Below, one piece after another: positions 9,060 through 16,839 of a stretch of DNA of 50,526 nucleotides. Where the stretch lies: assembly GCA_903910445.1 (NCBI GenBank), contig CAIVZR010000062.1:1-50526 (forward strand), given 5' to 3'. Numbering within the stretch: the stretch's first letter is position 1; the number at the start of each line of letters is the position of its first letter. Under the pieces are notes generated by a model. The model worked only from the letters and a program-made list of their open reading frames with translations, did no database searches and was not told where the DNA came from. Origin of the DNA: an uncultured Bacteroidota bacterium (lineage in GTDB: Bacteria; Bacteroidota; Bacteroidia; UKL13-3). The translations under genes and the position numbers were made by a program.

Positions 9060-10706
9060 ATGAAAAATTTAAGAAGAATTTTGTTGTCAGTAGCAATTCT
9101 GACAATATTGATGCTGCAAAATACAAATGGATATGCAAATGTGGTTAATGTTACTTCCACTTCAGCATTGCAGTCGGCTTGTAATAGTGCGGCTTCTGGC
9201 GATACCATTGCGCTCGCAAATGGGATCTATTTGAATACAATTTTAACCCTTAATACCAATAATATTACGGTAATGGCTCAGACAGTCGGTGGGGTATTTT
9301 TAAATGGAACCAATGTCATTTCAATTCCTGGGAATTATATCACATTTTCTGGCTTTCAATTTACTTCGGGGAGTATAGCAGGAATTGTAATAGAGGTTGA
9401 TGGGAGTCATAATGTACTAACCCAACTTAATTTTAATGGATATTCTGCCCAGAAGTATATTAATTTAAAATCAACGGGCCAATACAATGAGATCTCTTAT
9501 TGCAATTTCGAGAATAAACCAATTTCAGCTCCTGCGGGAAATTTAATACATATCTCTCCAGATATCAGTAAACCTGGGTATCACAAAATACGTTATTGTT
9601 CTTTTCAAAATATGCCTGGCTTAGGCGGTGATAACGGGAATGAGTGTATTCGAATTAGTAATGGGTCTACATCAACGTATATCTCCAGAACAATTGTGGA
9701 GTATTGCTTTTTCAGTAATACAGGGAATGGTGACAGTGAAGCAATATCGGTAAAATGCACTGAAAATGTATTGCGTTATAATACTTTTACGAATAACCAG
9801 AATGCGATGATGGTATTTCGAAATGGGAATAATAATGTTGCATACGGAAATTTTTTTATTGGAGCCGGAGGTATACGTGTTAAGGAAGCCAATAATATTT
9901 ATTGTTACAATAATTATTTTGAAAATTCTGGAGTGGGAGGTACGATGAATGCTGTAACTTACATATATGTAAGTCCCAACTTAAATAATATTAATTTCAT
10001 TCATAATACTTTCGTAGAGTGCGGTTTAATTGACTTAGCATCGGGTGCAGTAAACAATACCTGGGCTAATAATATTTTCATTAAATCTTCTGGACCTATT
10101 TTCACAGGTTCTAATTCTGGTATTTCATGGGCTGGTAATCTTCATCAAGGATCGCTCGGTCTTACCTTTCCTAACGGTTTTTTAAATACCAATCCATTGC
10201 TTTCAACCAATGCCGATGGTTTCAAAGGGCTAACTTCCAACAGTCCTGCTATTAATGCAGCGAGCTCTAGTTACCCTTCTATTCTTGATATAGCCAATGT
10301 AGACGATGATCCCACGATTTTACTTGATATAAGCGGACTAGCAAGACCTGCTTCAGCTACTTCTAAGGATATAGGCTGTGATGAGTTCAATACAGGAATA
10401 ACTAAAAATCACCCGTTGAAATTATCGGAAGTGGGCCCGAAATACCTTGGGGGTCCTGCACTCGGACTTAATTCACAGGAAGCTATAACTACAAACTATC
10501 GATTGATTTCAAATCCAATCACAAACAAAATTAAATTAGAAAAGACTAACGGCACCGAAGCTTACGAGTTGATAAATTCAAATGGTCAACGTGTTTGGAC
10601 AGGTTCAAATATTGAGGATTTTGACGGTAGTACTTATGCCAGAGGGATCTATTATTTGAGGATTGAAAACAATCAGAAATCACAATTTCTAAAAGTTATT
10701 ATTTAA
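9060..10706 (+). CDS. Polysaccharide lyase family 6 protein with T9SS sorting domain (copy 2)
   Basis: A 548-residue paralog of the preceding gene, aligning without gaps from the signal peptide to about residue 310. It keeps GGDNGNECIRIS, DSEAISVKCTEN and VFRNGNNN at the same residue numbers, so Lys232 and Arg254 are conserved and His is again replaced by Asn. One extra residue appears near the GVGGTMN turn. It lacks the Fn3-like module: the helix is followed directly by a short T9SS type A-like tail (SNPITNKIKLEK ... ARGIYYLRIEN ... FLKVII). The pair is a tandem duplication that diverged mainly at the C terminus. Substrate is uncertain, as for copy 1. It ends 22 bases before a convergent gene. 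Confidence 0.86.
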   Translation: MKNLRRILLSVAILTILMLQNTNGYANVVNVTSTSALQSACNSAASGDTIALANGIYLNTILTLNTNNITVMAQTVGGVFLNGTNVISIPGNYITFSGFQFTSGSIAGIVIEVDGSHNVLTQLNFNGYSAQKYINLKSTGQYNEISYCNFENKPISAPAGNLIHISPDISKPGYHKIRYCSFQNMPGLGGDNGNECIRISNGSTSTYISRTIVEYCFFSNTGNGDSEAISVKCTENVLRYNTFTNNQNAMMVFRNGNNNVAYGNFFIGAGGIRVKEANNIYCYNNYFENSGVGGTMNAVTYIYVSPNLNNINFIHNTFVECGLIDLASGAVNNTWANNIFIKSSGPIFTGSNSGISWAGNLHQGSLGLTFPNGFLNTNPLLSTNADGFKGLTSNSPAINAASSSYPSILDIANVDDDPTILLDISGLARPASATSKDIGCDEFNTGITKNHPLKLSEVGPKYLGGPALGLNSQEAITTNYRLISNPITNKIKLEKTNGTEAYELINSNGQRVWTGSNIEDFDGSTYARGIYYLRIENNQKSQFLKVII

Positions 10707-10728
10707 AAAGAAAGAAATTTAAGATTGA

Positions 10729-11151
10729 TTACTCGAAATAAACCAAAGGTATTCTTTGAGTAAAAACCTCAATGCCATTCACAAATTTCTTCTCCGAATA
10801 CCAAATTATTATTTTGTGTAAAGAAGCAAAGTCGTCGGCCTTTACAGCCAAGGCATGATTGCCTTCTGGATCGAATATAGGAAAGGTGCGAAAATCCTTT
10901 TGTGCCGAGTCGCTCACAATAATATTCCGGGTGATATTTTTTTCAATGGAGTCTTTCACATATACCACGGTTACTCGATCTCCTTGCTTAAGCGCTCCAT
11001 GCGCCTTCAACATCTTAGCATTAAATCCGTTTTCCGAACAGGTAGAGATGCATTCAAATACGCGTTCTTCATTAACCAAAATAAGCCAATGGTCTGCTTT
11101 GGCAATAAGTCCTATAAAAACTAAAAAGAAAATTGTTACGAGTCGTTTCAT
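10729..11151 (-). CDS. Hypothetical secreted protein
   Basis: A 140-residue protein with a clear signal peptide (MKRLVTIFFLVFIGLIAKA). The mature part has two Cys in CISTC, charged beta-strand-like segments, and no motif I recognise. It begins one base after the stop codon of the upstream membrane glycosyltransferase-like gene, so the two are surely co-transcribed and possibly translationally coupled. A periplasmic or surface accessory role beside that enzyme is a guess from position only. Confidence 0.7.
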   Translation of the reverse strand: MKRLVTIFFLVFIGLIAKADHWLILVNEERVFECISTCSENGFNAKMLKAHGALKQGDRVTVVYVKDSIEKNITRNIIVSDSAQKDFRTFPIFDPEGNHALAVKADDFASLHKIIIWYSEKKFVNGIEVFTQRIPLVYFE

Positions 11152-11152
11152 C

Positions 11153-12622
11153 TTACTTCATATTTTTAAGTTCTACATCATTCAATGTTTTATAAATGCG
11201 AATTTCTAAGGTATCACCTCGGCTGCTAAAATTACGATCGTTGCGCACCTGATGCAATAATAAAAAATTCTCATTCTCATCGAGCCAACGTTTTGGAAGC
11301 TGCCCCTCTTGAGGGCAAAATTGAGAATCCCAAATTATGATTGCATCTTTTCTAAATGTGATCGAGTTGTTGATATATAAAATGGATGATGTTTTTTCAG
11401 AATCAAATTTATCCAAATTTAATAAATGTGCCACAAATGGATCGAAGAAATAGAAAAAATTATTTTGCAAATTGTTTTCCTTCACCCATTGACATGATTG
11501 GTATTGAGCCTGCTCCAAATCGCTCAGTTTGTATGGGATATCGTGCCTGTTTTGTTTTAAAGGAATAAAGAAAACAGCGATGATAAATAATACAGCCAAT
11601 ACTTTTGCCCATGTCTTTTGTGCCAGTTTCAATTCCAAGGCCCATTGAAATGCAAAGAAGGAACTTAATCCAATCACAGGCCCAATGCCAGCCATCACCC
11701 TTATAAGCCCTAATGAACCGAAGATACCCAATCGCCAAAAAATACTATGTGCCACAAAGTAGGAAGCAAAACTCCCGAAAATCAAGACAGCGCGAATATT
11801 CAGCAAATGGTCAGATCCAAAATTATTTGATTTGACTTGTTTAGAATAAGCCATCACAAAAATTAGGATTGAAAGTAAAACCATCATTACTTGTGGCAAT
11901 CCAGCGATACTCTCGTTGGCCCCAACAAACTGAAATAAGGAGCCTTTTCCGTAAACATTCACTGCCATGAGGTACGGGTTGGTACTAAAAACCCATTTCC
12001 AATTATTGTATACAATGAATCCTATCACTGAAAAAAGTAAGGTACCAAAGAATAAAAAACCAATGGATTTAAACTGCCGGTAATGAAGAGCCATTAATAT
12101 AAATACAGGCATGATAAGGAAGCCTTCACTGCGAATGAAAGGCATGAAGGAAACAATTATAAATGCCCATTGTGGTTTATTGATTTGATATAAATAGATT
12201 CCTGCAACAAGAAAGAGTGCAAATAGAATTTCGGTGAGTCCACTAAATACACAAACAAAATAAATGGGAACACCGAAAACAAAAACGATACTCAGCCACG
12301 CATATTTTGAATAATGTGCTTTGGCAATGAGATAGCTAATATAGCCTGTAAGCAAGGCACAAATTATATTGAACACTTTCACACCCATAAACCCAAACTG
12401 AGCCCAAGGAGATGCTAAGAGCGTAAATACGGGCTTTCCCCACTGATCCATCAAATTGTCGGGATGTTTATAAGCGAATTTTGCAAATAAGTAATGCATC
12501 CAACTATCGCCACCTCCGTAGGTTCCAATACTGAACCAAGCACACGCTAAAAAAGCCAGTGCATAGAATGCAAGGCAAATTTTTACCATCAGACTATTTC
12601 GTTCCCACCACGGTTGATGCAT
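11153..12622 (-). CDS. Polytopic membrane protein, GT-C glycosyltransferase-like
   Basis: A 489-residue inner-membrane protein with about ten hydrophobic segments between residues 12 and 375 and a soluble C-terminal part (~380-489). The loop after the first membrane segment contains GGGDSWMHY (Asp39), resembling the acidic first-loop motif of GT-C (PMT/GT39/GT83-type) transferases that use polyprenyl-phosphate sugars on the outer face of the membrane. RSEGF and FIVYNNWKWVFSTNPY fall in later loops. I cannot assign a donor or acceptor. It shares an operon with the small secreted protein downstream; dtd, also on this strand, lies 53 bases upstream. Confidence 0.6.
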   Translation of the reverse strand: MHQPWWERNSLMVKICLAFYALAFLACAWFSIGTYGGGDSWMHYLFAKFAYKHPDNLMDQWGKPVFTLLASPWAQFGFMGVKVFNIICALLTGYISYLIAKAHYSKYAWLSIVFVFGVPIYFVCVFSGLTEILFALFLVAGIYLYQINKPQWAFIIVSFMPFIRSEGFLIMPVFILMALHYRQFKSIGFLFFGTLLFSVIGFIVYNNWKWVFSTNPYLMAVNVYGKGSLFQFVGANESIAGLPQVMMVLLSILIFVMAYSKQVKSNNFGSDHLLNIRAVLIFGSFASYFVAHSIFWRLGIFGSLGLIRVMAGIGPVIGLSSFFAFQWALELKLAQKTWAKVLAVLFIIAVFFIPLKQNRHDIPYKLSDLEQAQYQSCQWVKENNLQNNFFYFFDPFVAHLLNLDKFDSEKTSSILYINNSITFRKDAIIIWDSQFCPQEGQLPKRWLDENENFLLLHQVRNDRNFSSRGDTLEIRIYKTLNDVELKNMK

Positions 12623-12675
12623 GAATTTTTGGTTCTTTAATTATGGTGCTAAGATATTATTTTTAAAATTTCTAG

Positions 12676-13128
12676 TCACGATTTATTCTTGGTATCGATA
12701 ATAATAGTTACTGGCCCGTTATTAATGAGTGCTATCTTCATATCGGCTCCAAAGGTGCCTGTGGCAATGGTTTTGCCCAAATCGGTTTGAAGTTTCGCAA
12801 TCATTTTTTCGTATAATGGAATAGCTATTTCTGGTCGCGCGGCCGCTATATAACTAGGACGGTTCCCCTTTTTAGTGGAGGCATGTAATGTAAACTGACT
12901 CACCAGCATCAATTCTCCACCAACATCTATGGCACTTAAATTCATAACCCCATCCGCATCATCGAACAATCGCATATTGCAAATTTTTTGAGATAACCAG
13001 CTTATGTCCTCCTCGTTGTCGGCAGCCTCAATCCCTAATAAAACCAGTAGCCCATTACCAATTTTCGATTTAATAATACCATCAATGGTTACCGATGCTT
13101 CCGATACACGTTGAATAACTGCCCGCAT
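12676..13128 (-). CDS. dtd: D-aminoacyl-tRNA deacylase
   Basis: A 150-residue cytoplasmic enzyme of the usual DTD length. It begins [17 protein letters not shown] and contains the two diagnostic motifs, SQFTLHAS (~77-84) and GPVTIIID (~137-144; the Gly-cisPro motif), which build the active site across the dimer. DTD removes D-amino acids wrongly charged to tRNA. Its start codon lies 42 bases from the divergent pdxJ start, so both promoters must share that gap. Confidence 0.96.
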   Translation of the reverse strand: MRAVIQRVSEASVTIDGIIKSKIGNGLLVLLGIEAADNEEDISWLSQKICNMRLFDDADGVMNLSAIDVGGELMLVSQFTLHASTKKGNRPSYIAAARPEIAIPLYEKMIAKLQTDLGKTIATGTFGADMKIALINNGPVTIIIDTKNKS

Positions 13129-13143
13129 AAAAACTATTTTAAT

Positions 13144-13151
13144 TTACTTTG
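13144..13151 (+). promoter_or_regulatory. Candidate -7 box for pdxJ
   Basis: TTACTTTG, one mismatch from the Bacteroidota TAnnTTTG -7 consensus, lies 19 bases before the chosen pdxJ ATG. No good -33 TTTG is visible at the right distance, so this is a partial match. Confidence 0.4.
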
Positions 13152-13170
13152 CATCGTAGAATTATTTCCG

Positions 13171-13887
13171 ATGACAAAACTTTCTGTAAATATAAACAAG
13201 TTTGCTACCCTACGCAATGCACGTGGAGGCAACAATCCGGATGTGATCAAAGCCGCACTCGATATCGAACGCTTTGGCGCTGATGGCATCACGGTACACC
13301 CTCGCCCCGATGAACGACATATTCGATATGACGATGTATTTGAATTAAAAAAGGTACTCACCACAGAGTTTAATATTGAAGGCAATCCAAGAGAGCAGAA
13401 GTTTATTGATTTGGTATTGGCAGCAAAGCCAACACAGGTAACCTTAGTGCCCGATAGCATCAATCAGCTTACCAGCAATCATGGATGGGACACCTTGGGT
13501 GAGAAGCAATTTCTAATGGAAGTGATTTCATTATTTAAGAAAGCACAAATTCGTGTTTCCATTTTTTGTGATCCCAACATTGAAATGATAGCAGGGGCTG
13601 CCAAAACTGGTACAGATAGAATAGAATTATATACCGAATCGTTTGCAACACAATATCTTGCCAATAAAGAACAAGCCATAAAACCTTATATTGAAGCAGC
13701 CAATATGGCCCATGCTCTTAGCTTAGGCATCAATGCAGGTCACGATTTGAGTCTGGAAAATTTAAAGTATTTCGCTTCGCAAATCAAGCAACTCGACGAA
13801 GTATCAATCGGACATGCCTTGGTATGCGATGCCTTATATCTTGGTTTAGAAAATACTGTACAACTATACAAGCGTCAGCTAAATTAA
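13171..13887 (+). CDS. pdxJ: Pyridoxine 5'-phosphate synthase
   Basis: A 238-residue TIM-barrel enzyme. I start it at the ATG that gives [20 protein letters not shown]. An in-frame upstream start at 13111 would overlap dtd and add non-conserved residues ahead of a likely promoter box. Family motifs include the NARGG loop, the [16 protein letters not shown] segment, TLVPD, the RVSIFCDPN strand, the ELYTE segment and NAGHDL near the end, then EVSIGHALV. PdxJ condenses 1-deoxyxylulose 5-phosphate with aminoacetone 3-phosphate in the DXP-dependent vitamin B6 pathway, as an octamer in the cytoplasm. A hairpin terminator overlaps its stop codon. Confidence 0.96.
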   Translation: MTKLSVNINKFATLRNARGGNNPDVIKAALDIERFGADGITVHPRPDERHIRYDDVFELKKVLTTEFNIEGNPREQKFIDLVLAAKPTQVTLVPDSINQLTSNHGWDTLGEKQFLMEVISLFKKAQIRVSIFCDPNIEMIAGAAKTGTDRIELYTESFATQYLANKEQAIKPYIEAANMAHALSLGINAGHDLSLENLKYFASQIKQLDEVSIGHALVCDALYLGLENTVQLYKRQLN

Positions 13888-13905
13888 TAGCAGACGCTTT
13901 TATTA
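13870..13905 (+). terminator. Candidate intrinsic terminator of pdxJ
   Basis: AAGCGTC (13870-13876) and GACGCTT (13893-13899) form a 7-bp stem with a 16-base loop that contains the pdxJ stop codon; TTATTAT follows. The stem is GC-rich relative to its surroundings. It lies between pdxJ and the convergent rho gene. Confidence 0.5.
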
Positions 13906-13942
13906 TGTAAAATCAGCTTAAGAAATAAAAATTAGCGGATTA

Positions 13943-15700
13943 TTATCCGTTCATGGTAGCAATAAATTCTTCATTGCTGCTAGTTAAACGCATGTGTTTA
14001 AGTAACATTTCAATCGCTTCTTCAGCATTCATATCGCTTAAATGTTTACGCAAGATCCAGATACGTTGTAAGAATTCTTTTGATAATAATAAATCTTCAC
14101 GACGTGTACCTGATGCAGGAATATCAATGGCAGGGTAGACACGTTTGTTCGATAATTTACGATCGAGTTGCAATTCCATATTACCAGTACCTTTAAATTC
14201 TTCAAAGATTACCTCATCCATTTTACTTCCAGTATCGGTAAGTGCAGTAGCAATAATGGTAAGCGATCCACCATTTTCAATTTTACGTGCGGCACCAAAA
14301 AATCTTTTAGGTTTGTGTAATGCATTGGCATCAACACCACCACTTAATATTTTACCTGAAGCAGGAGTCACTGTATTATAAGCACGTGCCATACGAGTGA
14401 TAGAGTCCATAAGAATCACTACATCATGTCCGCATTCAACCATACGCTTGGCTTTTTCGTGAACCATATTACAAAGTTTCACATGCTTATCTGCGGGCTC
14501 ATCAAAAGTACTTGCAACCACTTCAGCACGAACGCTGCGGGCCATATCGGTTACCTCCTCTGGGCGCTCATCAATTAATAATACGATCAAATATACTTCT
14601 GGATGATTGGCAGCAATAGCATTTGCTATATCTTTTAAGAGCACGGTTTTACCTGTTTTAGGTTGTGCTACGATCAATCCACGTTGCCCTTTACCAATGG
14701 GAGCAAACATATCAATCAATCGAGTAGAATAATTGTTACGATTGTAAACCAGGTTTAATTTCTCATCAGGGAAAAGTGGCGTTAAATGCTCAAATGATAC
14801 GCGGTCACGTACCTCGGCAGGTGTACGGCCATTGATGCTAATTACTTTAATGAGCGCAAAATATTTTTCTCCTTCTTTTGGAGGGCGGATTGTACCTTTT
14901 ACAGTATCTCCGGTTTTTAATCCAAATAATTTTATTTGCGAAGGCGATACATAAATATCATCCGGGCTCGGCATATAATTATAGTCACTGCTTCTTAAAA
15001 ATCCGTATCCATCGGGAATTAATTCAAGCACCCCTTGATTGATGATATGATCATCGAATTCATATACGGTGGCAACTTGCTCTTTTTCCTTTTGATTTTG
15101 ATTTGGGTTTTGATTTGGATTCTGACGATTCGGATTTTGCTGATTATTGTTTTGCTCTGTTCCGCGATCCTCTCCCGATTCGTTCTCGGAATTATTATTA
15201 TTTCCGTTTCCGTTATTGTTTTGGGTATTGCCATTCACCTCTTTCTTCTCGTGATTTGGGCGGGCATGAACATTAGGCTGTGGTTTTGGCTTATGTTCTT
15301 CTTTCTTATGTTCTTCTTTTTTCAGCTCCTCTTTTTGTTGAAGGCGTTTGCGTTTGCGTTCTTCGTGCAATTCTTCTTCGGTTTGCTCTTCCGATTTTTC
15401 TTCTTCGTTTGTGGTTTCTTGTAATTCAGGTACTGGAGTTGTTATTTCAGCAATGGTCGTTTCTTCAACTGTTTCATCAGTATCAGATTTCTTTTTACGT
15501 CCACGTTTCTTTTTTTCTGTTGATGCTTCTGCGTCAGAAGTAGCAGTTGCATCGGCCTTATTGGCTTTTTGTTTTAAGATTATATTACCCATGAGTTCTT
15601 GTTTCCCAAGATTTTCGAAATTGGAAATGTTCAGCTTCTGCGCTATTTCCTGTAATTCAGGTATTGGCATTTCGCTTAATTGAGAGATGGTGAAGTTCAT
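13943..15700 (-). CDS. rho: Transcription termination factor Rho
   Basis: A 585-residue Rho hexamer subunit, about 165 longer than E. coli Rho. The Rho_N helical domain is at ~1-44 ([20 protein letters not shown]). Residues ~45-215 are a disordered insert: Lys/Glu-rich stretches, then Asn/Gln/Pro-rich repeats such as [15 protein letters not shown]. The RNA-binding cold-shock fold follows ([15 protein letters not shown], then [11 protein letters not shown]). The ATPase core has Walker A AQPKTGKT, Walker [17 protein letters not shown] and the C-terminal [11 protein letters not shown] and [13 protein letters not shown] motifs. Rho unwinds RNA to end transcription. In Bacteroides thetaiotaomicron a comparable insert is reported to drive condensate formation. 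The gene appears to have a leader of about 240 bases and its own promoter. Confidence 0.97.
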   Translation of the reverse strand: MNFTISQLSEMPIPELQEIAQKLNISNFENLGKQELMGNIILKQKANKADATATSDAEASTEKKKRGRKKKSDTDETVEETTIAEITTPVPELQETTNEEEKSEEQTEEELHEERKRKRLQQKEELKKEEHKKEEHKPKPQPNVHARPNHEKKEVNGNTQNNNGNGNNNNSENESGEDRGTEQNNNQQNPNRQNPNQNPNQNQKEKEQVATVYEFDDHIINQGVLELIPDGYGFLRSSDYNYMPSPDDIYVSPSQIKLFGLKTGDTVKGTIRPPKEGEKYFALIKVISINGRTPAEVRDRVSFEHLTPLFPDEKLNLVYNRNNYSTRLIDMFAPIGKGQRGLIVAQPKTGKTVLLKDIANAIAANHPEVYLIVLLIDERPEEVTDMARSVRAEVVASTFDEPADKHVKLCNMVHEKAKRMVECGHDVVILMDSITRMARAYNTVTPASGKILSGGVDANALHKPKRFFGAARKIENGGSLTIIATALTDTGSKMDEVIFEEFKGTGNMELQLDRKLSNKRVYPAIDIPASGTRREDLLLSKEFLQRIWILRKHLSDMNAEEAIEMLLKHMRLTSSNEEFIATMNG

Positions 15701-15947
15701 AATAGAATGAATTTCTTTATTTGATTTATTAAAATTGAATTTTTACGATTTGCGGAAACAATTTTTAGTAAGCTTGTGATGGAAAACCAAAAACAACAAT
15801 TGCGGGAAACAAGTTAAAACAAAAAATGATTGATTGAATATTTGCCCTCGAAGTGTGTTCTGCCCTGCAAAATCTTTAGCTATGTAATTCTTTTGAGATA
15901 TTAAAAGAATTAATGATGCAAGTATAATGAAAAATATTGTATCCAAA

Positions 15948-15979
15948 CAAAATTATTTTATGATTATTATTATAGCAAA
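15948..15979 (-). promoter_or_regulatory. Promoter of rho (Bacteroidota type)
   Basis: Read on the minus strand, TTTG (15979-15976) is followed after 20 bases by TAATTTTG (15955-15948), an exact match to the TTTG/TAnnTTTG consensus. The predicted transcript start is near 15943, about 240 bases before the rho ATG. A second, weaker box (TATACTTG, 15926-15919) lies just downstream. Confidence 0.6.
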
Positions 15980-16035
15980 TATTGACTTTGAGCCCTATTA
16001 ATGAGCCTTTAAAAAAGGAGATTCATAAAACCAGT

Positions 16036-16065
16036 TTTGTCAATTCATGCCATTGCATACCTTCG
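16036..16065 (+). promoter_or_regulatory. Promoter of the plsC-like gene
   Basis: TTTG at 16036-16039, an 18-base spacer, and TACCTTCG at 16058-16065 match the Bacteroidota -33/-7 consensus with one change (T to C). It ends 11 bases before ATG 16077 and overlaps the alternative ATG at 16047, which decides the start of the gene. Confidence 0.6.
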
Positions 16066-16076
16066 CACTGTCATCT

Positions 16077-16832
16077 ATGAAATATTTAAATATTGCATTT
16101 AAACATATTTGGGGAGTTTGGTTCTATCTGAATCTTGTAATTTGGTTTTTTATCCTGTTCCCCATTTTCTTTGTTTCTCTTAGTTTTGAGAAACTTTACC
16201 CCATTGCGCATCATACGCGTCGGATATGGGGCGCTATTTTACAGGCCGTTTCTTTACAATGGTGGCGGGTTAGTTATAAGGTTCCAATCAACTTTAAAGA
16301 CCAACATTATATTCTTTGCAGTAATCACACCTCCTATCTGGATATTCCAATGATGTGCCTAGCAATCCCGGGTTATTTTAATTATATGGGTAAGGCCGAA
16401 CTTTCAAAAATTCCTTTATTCGGTCGTTTTTTTCGCACCCTAGATATTGCCGTGAATCGCAAATCGGCACGTGATAGCTATCGGGCATTTGAAATGGCTA
16501 AAAAAAGTTTAGCAACAGGAGCAAGTATTGTAATATTTCCCGAAGGTGGTATTCCCGATAGTGCACCTACCATGCGTAAATTCAAACCCGGTGCTTTTAA
16601 GATTGCCTTACAATTGGGCATCCCTGTTTTGCCCATCACTTTTGTAGATAATTGGCGACTCTTGCCCGATGATGGCAAGTATACTGCCTTGCCCGGTTTC
16701 ACCCGCGCCATTGTGCATGCACCCATTGAAGTGGCAGGTCTCACCGATGAAGATTTAAGTGATTTCGCTGAAAAACTTTATAATACAATCAATGGCCCCT
16801 TGATTGAACATGGAGTTGTAAAAGCATCTTAG
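16077..16832 (+). CDS. plsC: 1-acyl-sn-glycerol-3-phosphate acyltransferase (PlsC family)
   Basis: A 251-residue membrane-associated acyltransferase. I use the ATG at 16077 (MKYLNIAFKHIW) rather than 16047 because the promoter overlaps the latter. A hydrophobic anchor spans ~13-37. The acyltransferase block I is SNHTSYLD, giving the HX4D motif at His84/Asp89. Block II lies around GKAELSKIPLFGRFFR, block III is FPEGGIPDS, and block IV is the GIPVLPITFV strand. The family adds the second acyl chain to lysophosphatidate in phospholipid synthesis; some members acylate other lipids. It ends 7 bases before the convergent GH3 gene. Confidence 0.88.
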   Translation: MKYLNIAFKHIWGVWFYLNLVIWFFILFPIFFVSLSFEKLYPIAHHTRRIWGAILQAVSLQWWRVSYKVPINFKDQHYILCSNHTSYLDIPMMCLAIPGYFNYMGKAELSKIPLFGRFFRTLDIAVNRKSARDSYRAFEMAKKSLATGASIVIFPEGGIPDSAPTMRKFKPGAFKIALQLGIPVLPITFVDNWRLLPDDGKYTALPGFTRAIVHAPIEVAGLTDEDLSDFAEKLYNTINGPLIEHGVVKAS

Positions 16833-16839
16833 GATAACT

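Larger units (their letters stand above)
15701..16076. other. Intergenic region holding the rho leader and divergent promoters
   Basis: This 376-base gap separates divergently transcribed rho and plsC. From the rho promoter at 15948-15979 the rho mRNA would carry roughly 240 untranslated bases (15701-~15943). A 67-codon open frame covers most of the leader, but its TTG start overlaps the -7 box, so it is unlikely to be translated as such. The right end holds the plsC promoter. No tRNA or known riboswitch is recognised. Confidence 0.6.

Noticed and set aside
13111-13170. Upstream in-frame start for pdxJ
   Set aside because: It would overlap dtd, adds residues not found in PdxJ, and lies upstream of the likely promoter box; ATG 13171 gives the conserved N terminus.
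15035-15683. Several open frames antisense to the 5' part of rho, very rich in Phe/Leu/Val/Ser
   Set aside because: They are the complement of the Lys/Glu/Asn-rich repeats of the Rho insert; such repeats automatically leave long antisense frames.
15743-15946. 67-codon frame in the rho leader on the rho strand
   Set aside because: Its only start is a TTG overlapping the promoter -7 box, so the mRNA would begin inside it; composition looks like spacer.
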